Shown here piece by piece: positions 60,745-64,000 of a stretch of 64,000 nt of DNA. The stretch comes from Cladorhizidae sp. MBARI D1340-BT2 (taxonomy: Eukaryota > Porifera > Demospongiae > Poecilosclerida > Cladorhizidae): NCBI GenBank assembly GCA_028752905.1, contig JAQNBH010000007.1:40651872-40715871 (forward strand), in the 5' to 3' direction. A model generated the notes under the pieces. That model did not search any database. It was not told where the DNA came from and saw nothing but the letters and a program-made list of their open reading frames with translations. Position 1 is the first letter of the stretch. Each line of letters opens with the position of its first letter. The translations under genes and the position numbers were made by a program.

Positions 60745-62850
60745 TACCTTATCAAGAATATGATGAAGAAAGCGGTTGTTCACCACTGAATGATTGCGTG
60801 GGCAAGTCCTATATTCCTGGTTACCAATATGACCAGAGTATAAGGTTTTGTGTGGATTATGGGGAGTTTAATGCAATGACAAAAAAGGTATACCTCTGCT
60901 ATGCATTCATGATAATTTAGACACCCTTGATCAGAGGAAATTTCAGAACACTTGACTTAGCATTTGTGTTCTGGCAAATCCAAATGCCCCCTGCAATCGG
61001 AAAAATCTGCTTTTGCTTCTCATTGTGGGCTGCATGAATTTGTTCACATTGCTTTTGGACATGCAGTTCTCCCACGATATTCCAAAGGTTAATTCAATTT
61101 ATCTTGCTATGAATGGTCTTGTTCTATCTCTCTGGAAGACATCTTAGTATGTTCTGAGACTTCTGAGGACCACGAATAGCTTAGCAAGGCTGCGATTAAC
61201 TTGAAGCCGACGAAATGTTCCTTTGTGCAAGGAGAATTTGTCTACCTTGGTCGTATAACATCCAGAGAAGATGAGTGTCCAGATTCTGAAAAGACAACCA
61301 AGGTGTATGAGATTCCTCAGATGCTACTCATATGAGGCAGTTTCATGGTGGCATCCTATTATAGGAGATTCAATTCCAGGTTTGTTAATATTGCAGACCA
61401 TCTCCATCAACTACCCAAGAAAGATGTGAGGTAAGATGAGTGTTAGACTTCTTTTGGTGCCTTCTGATCACAGCCCAGTTGTAGGTGTATCCATGGTTAG
61501 GTATACTGGTGAAGAGTTTGTCCTGGAGACTGATGCCATTCTAGAGGGATTAGGATCTGAGGTAGGACAGAAGCAAAAGATGGGTCCTGTGGCATTGCTT
61601 CTTGTAACTTGCATGTCCATGAGAAAAACTATCTTCTATCACCAAACTAGAGAACATGAGTCTAATTTCGTCAATGAAACAATTCAGACCAGGTCATTAT
61701 ACACAACTGTTTTGACAGATCTTTCTGCATGTACATCATTATATTCAAAGTCATCTGCTAAGCTAGCTAGGTGGGCCATGATTTTCCAAGGCTAAACCTC
61801 AAAATCAAGCATAGAAGTGGGATGAGCAATGTAAATGCATATGTGCTGTCTCTTAATTTGTATAAAACAAAACAAGGGCTATTTCATCATCTGTGCTTGT
61901 TGTTTAAGCATTAGATAAGTTGAAGGAAACTGAACTAGAAGAGGGGCAAGCCTAAACTCCCGACTTGATCACCCTCATACAGATTGTGAAGGAATGTATT
62001 GTTCCAGAGGATCAGGCACTTGATAAGCGATTAACTTTGGTCAATATGATTATATCAGTGGTGTGTTAGCTACACTGGTGAATCGAGGGTTATGGTGCCT
62101 ACTGGATTGCATGTTGACTTGATGAAGGAGATGCATTGTGGGAGTTTTCTGAAGATGTATTGGAGTGTATTATCAGGTGGGGAACTGGTTGGTCTGTAAG
62201 TCCATCGCTAGCTACAACAATACCGATAGGGGGACCATTTCACTGGATGGGCATAGATGTTCTCCAACTTTCTGTAACCTGATACCTGTAACAAGTATGT
62301 AGTAGTGTTCTCTAATTATTTCCTAAAATGGTTCGAAGCATTTGCTAGACCTGAGCAGTCTGCTGGAACAATTTCTAAACTGCAGGCAAAGGAGATCTTT
62401 TGTAGACACAGTTCCTCATAGGAACTGCTGTCCGACCAAGGTGCAAACTTCCTCAGTGACCTGGTACTGGAGGATTGCAAGTCCCTGCAGAAGAAAGTGA
62501 ACACATCAGATATCACTCCCAAATAATGGGTTGGCAGGGAATGATTGACTGCAATGTTTTCCAAGGTTGCTGAGAGCTCTGGGAAAGAATGGGATCCTTT
62601 TTTGGCTTATCATACCTCAAACTGGTAAAAGTCCATTTATTTGCTTTATCGGAGGATTGCTTGAATACCCTCTTAAGCTGTCTTGAGTGAGAAGGTTTCA
62701 CCATAATTGGTTGATAGTGATGATTACCGACATGAATTCACTGCTATCCTTACGGAAGCATGGGTAATGGGAAATAAATTGATACATGGTGCCCAAGATT
62801 GACAAAAGCAACCATTTGACTAGAGTGGACAAGACCATCACTGAGTTACA
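60745..62850 (+). mobile_element. Degenerate Ty3/gypsy relic C, unit 3
   Basis: Counterpart of 22466-24440, with partly independent decay. It keeps ARWAMIFQG of the RNase H end near 61765-61795, which unit 1 has lost, and extends to the segment (CCATAATTGG ... GTGCCCAAGATTG) shared with unit 2 at 30480-30580. Many stops, no LTRs. Confidence 0.78.
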
Positions 62851-62911
62851 TATTCTTTATACTTTCATTACACTGATATGGATTTTGTGTAACTTGTTGC
62901 CAATTTCACAG

Positions 62912-63040
62912 AGATATGCCAGGCTAATGCTAAAGGGAATTGTGGTTCCGATGACTGTTCTCAATGCAATAATGGCTTTGCTCCCCCTGACTGCTGCAAC
63001 TGTTCTGAGGATCAAATAATTGTCGGTGGCACTTGTAAAG
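62912..63040 (+). CDS. Type C EGF-like exon
   Basis: A 129-base symmetric phase 1-1 exon between AATTTCACAG and GTAAGC. It reads EICQANAKGNCGSDDC, SQCNNGFAPPDCCNCSED and ends GGTCK. Eight cysteines. Ser replaces Pro in the usual NCPE. Confidence 0.78.
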
Positions 63041-63552
63041 GTAAGCAGGATTTTTCATGTAATATATTTTGTATAATGTGAATATCATGTGTAATTACTA
63101 TATCTAAATCACTTCCAGTAGTAAAAGGCCACATAGCCTTGTTGTTGTTTGTGTAATATTTCAGTTATCAGAATACAATTTCACTTATTTCACCAATAGC
63201 AGTGTATAAATATGCGCTATAATTTGACACAAATAAGCATATGTGAACACATTAGGAGATCACTTCAAACTAACAGGTTGGTGGAGAACAATTGACTGTT
63301 CTGCATACATATTTATTTACTATTATTGTTATGTTAACTTCAACTACGAACTGTATTCGGCAGGAGGAATTGTATGTTTTTGGCATTTATCAATGTTAAA
63401 ATAGGTTTATTGTGAACTTTCACCTTTTCCTATTTAAATAAAATAACGGTGTCTCCTGGAGAAGAGTTACAGTCAGCGAGGTTCACTGTGTTACATATTC
63501 TATATTGATATGACCCCTCATTGCACTGATGGATTGTATGTAAATTTCACAG
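63041..63552. repeat. EGF-unit intron with integrase scrap
   Basis: Same family as 24635-25171 and 30802-31321, including the scrap near 63260-63290. Ends at the next acceptor. Confidence 0.6.
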
Positions 63553-63681
63553 TGATATGCCAGGCACATACTAACGGGAATTGTAGTTCCAATGGCTGTT
63601 CTCAGTGCAATAATGGCTTTGCTCCGCCTGACTGCTGTAACTGTCCTGAGGATCAAGTGATTATCGGCGGCACATGTAAAT
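63553..63681 (+). CDS. Type C EGF-like exon
   Basis: A 129-base symmetric phase 1-1 exon between AAATTTCACAG and GTAAGC. It reads VICQAHTNGNCSSNGC, SQCNNGFAPPDCCNCPED and ends GGTCK. The last exon base is T instead of the usual G, giving a weaker donor context (AAAT before GTAAGC). Confidence 0.78.
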
Positions 63682-64000
63682 GTAAGCAGGCTTTTTCGTG
63701 CAATATATTTTGTAAAATGTGGATATCATGTATAATTACTATATCTAAATCACTTCCTGTAGTAAAAGGCCACAGAGCCTTGTTGCTGTTGGTGTAGTAT
63801 TTCTTATAAGCCAATCAGAATAGAATTTCACATTTTTCACATAAAAATAAGAATTATGCTAAAATTTGACACAAATAAGCATACATTGATATAGTAATTA
63901 TTTGGCAAAGTACAAAATCTATTTTTGAAGGTTAGTATCTTGCAAACTATGGAAGGGCAATTATGTGATGTTGATATTTAACTACCGAAGAGTTTGTTCT
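63682..64000. repeat. EGF-unit intron, runs off window
   Basis: Same intron repeat as after other EGF exons (TCTAAATCACTTCCTGTAG, CCAATCAG near 63814). A piece near 63900 resembles the 27300-27370 insert. No exon seen. Confidence 0.5.

Overview
The window is AT-rich animal (metazoan) DNA: short coding exons with GT/AG splice sites, long introns, simple repeats and several families of retroelement relics. Phase-1 extracellular modules (EGF-like, von Willebrand A) next to Ty3/gypsy and Penelope-like relics fit an invertebrate. A sponge or another early-branching animal is my guess, and it is weakly supported. I see no bacterial-type operons, tRNA, rRNA or CRISPR.

Layout. The window is dominated by a near-identical tandem segmental duplication. 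Copy A is about 1-24430 and copy B about 33392-62650. Each copy carries, in order on the + strand: two exons of a vWA-domain gene; about 12 kb of repeat-rich DNA (minisatellite, LTR or LTR element, foldback element, Penelope-like relic, large ATT microsatellite, gypsy relic A); exons of two unrecognised helical-protein genes X and Y, with gypsy relic B inside an X intron; then a block of cysteine-rich EGF-like exons with gypsy relic C. Between the copies (24430-33391) lie further units of the EGF block, including a second ~6-kb unit (25681 onward). The block resumes at 62650 and runs off the window end.

The clearest intact-looking element is in copy B: a Ty3/gypsy LTR retrotransposon on the - strand (39175-44722). 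It has 448-bp LTRs, a GTCAT target-site duplication, a primer-binding site and a polypurine tract. Its pol domains run protease, integrase, reverse transcriptase, RNase H, the rare Gmr1-type order. It carries at least three disabling lesions. Copy A has a solo LTR at the same site with the same target duplication, so the two copies (paralogues or mis-joined haplotypes) split after insertion and copy A then lost the interior by LTR recombination.

How the host genes may work together. Every intact vWA and EGF-like exon is a symmetric phase 1-1 exon, so any number can be gained or lost without breaking the frame. Together they look like a secreted or cell-surface adhesion or recognition protein growing by exon-unit duplication. 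Differences between copies fall disproportionately in exons and are mostly amino-acid changing, so this is a candidate rapidly diversifying recognition locus (inference). The complete gene model, signal peptide and membrane segment are not visible here.
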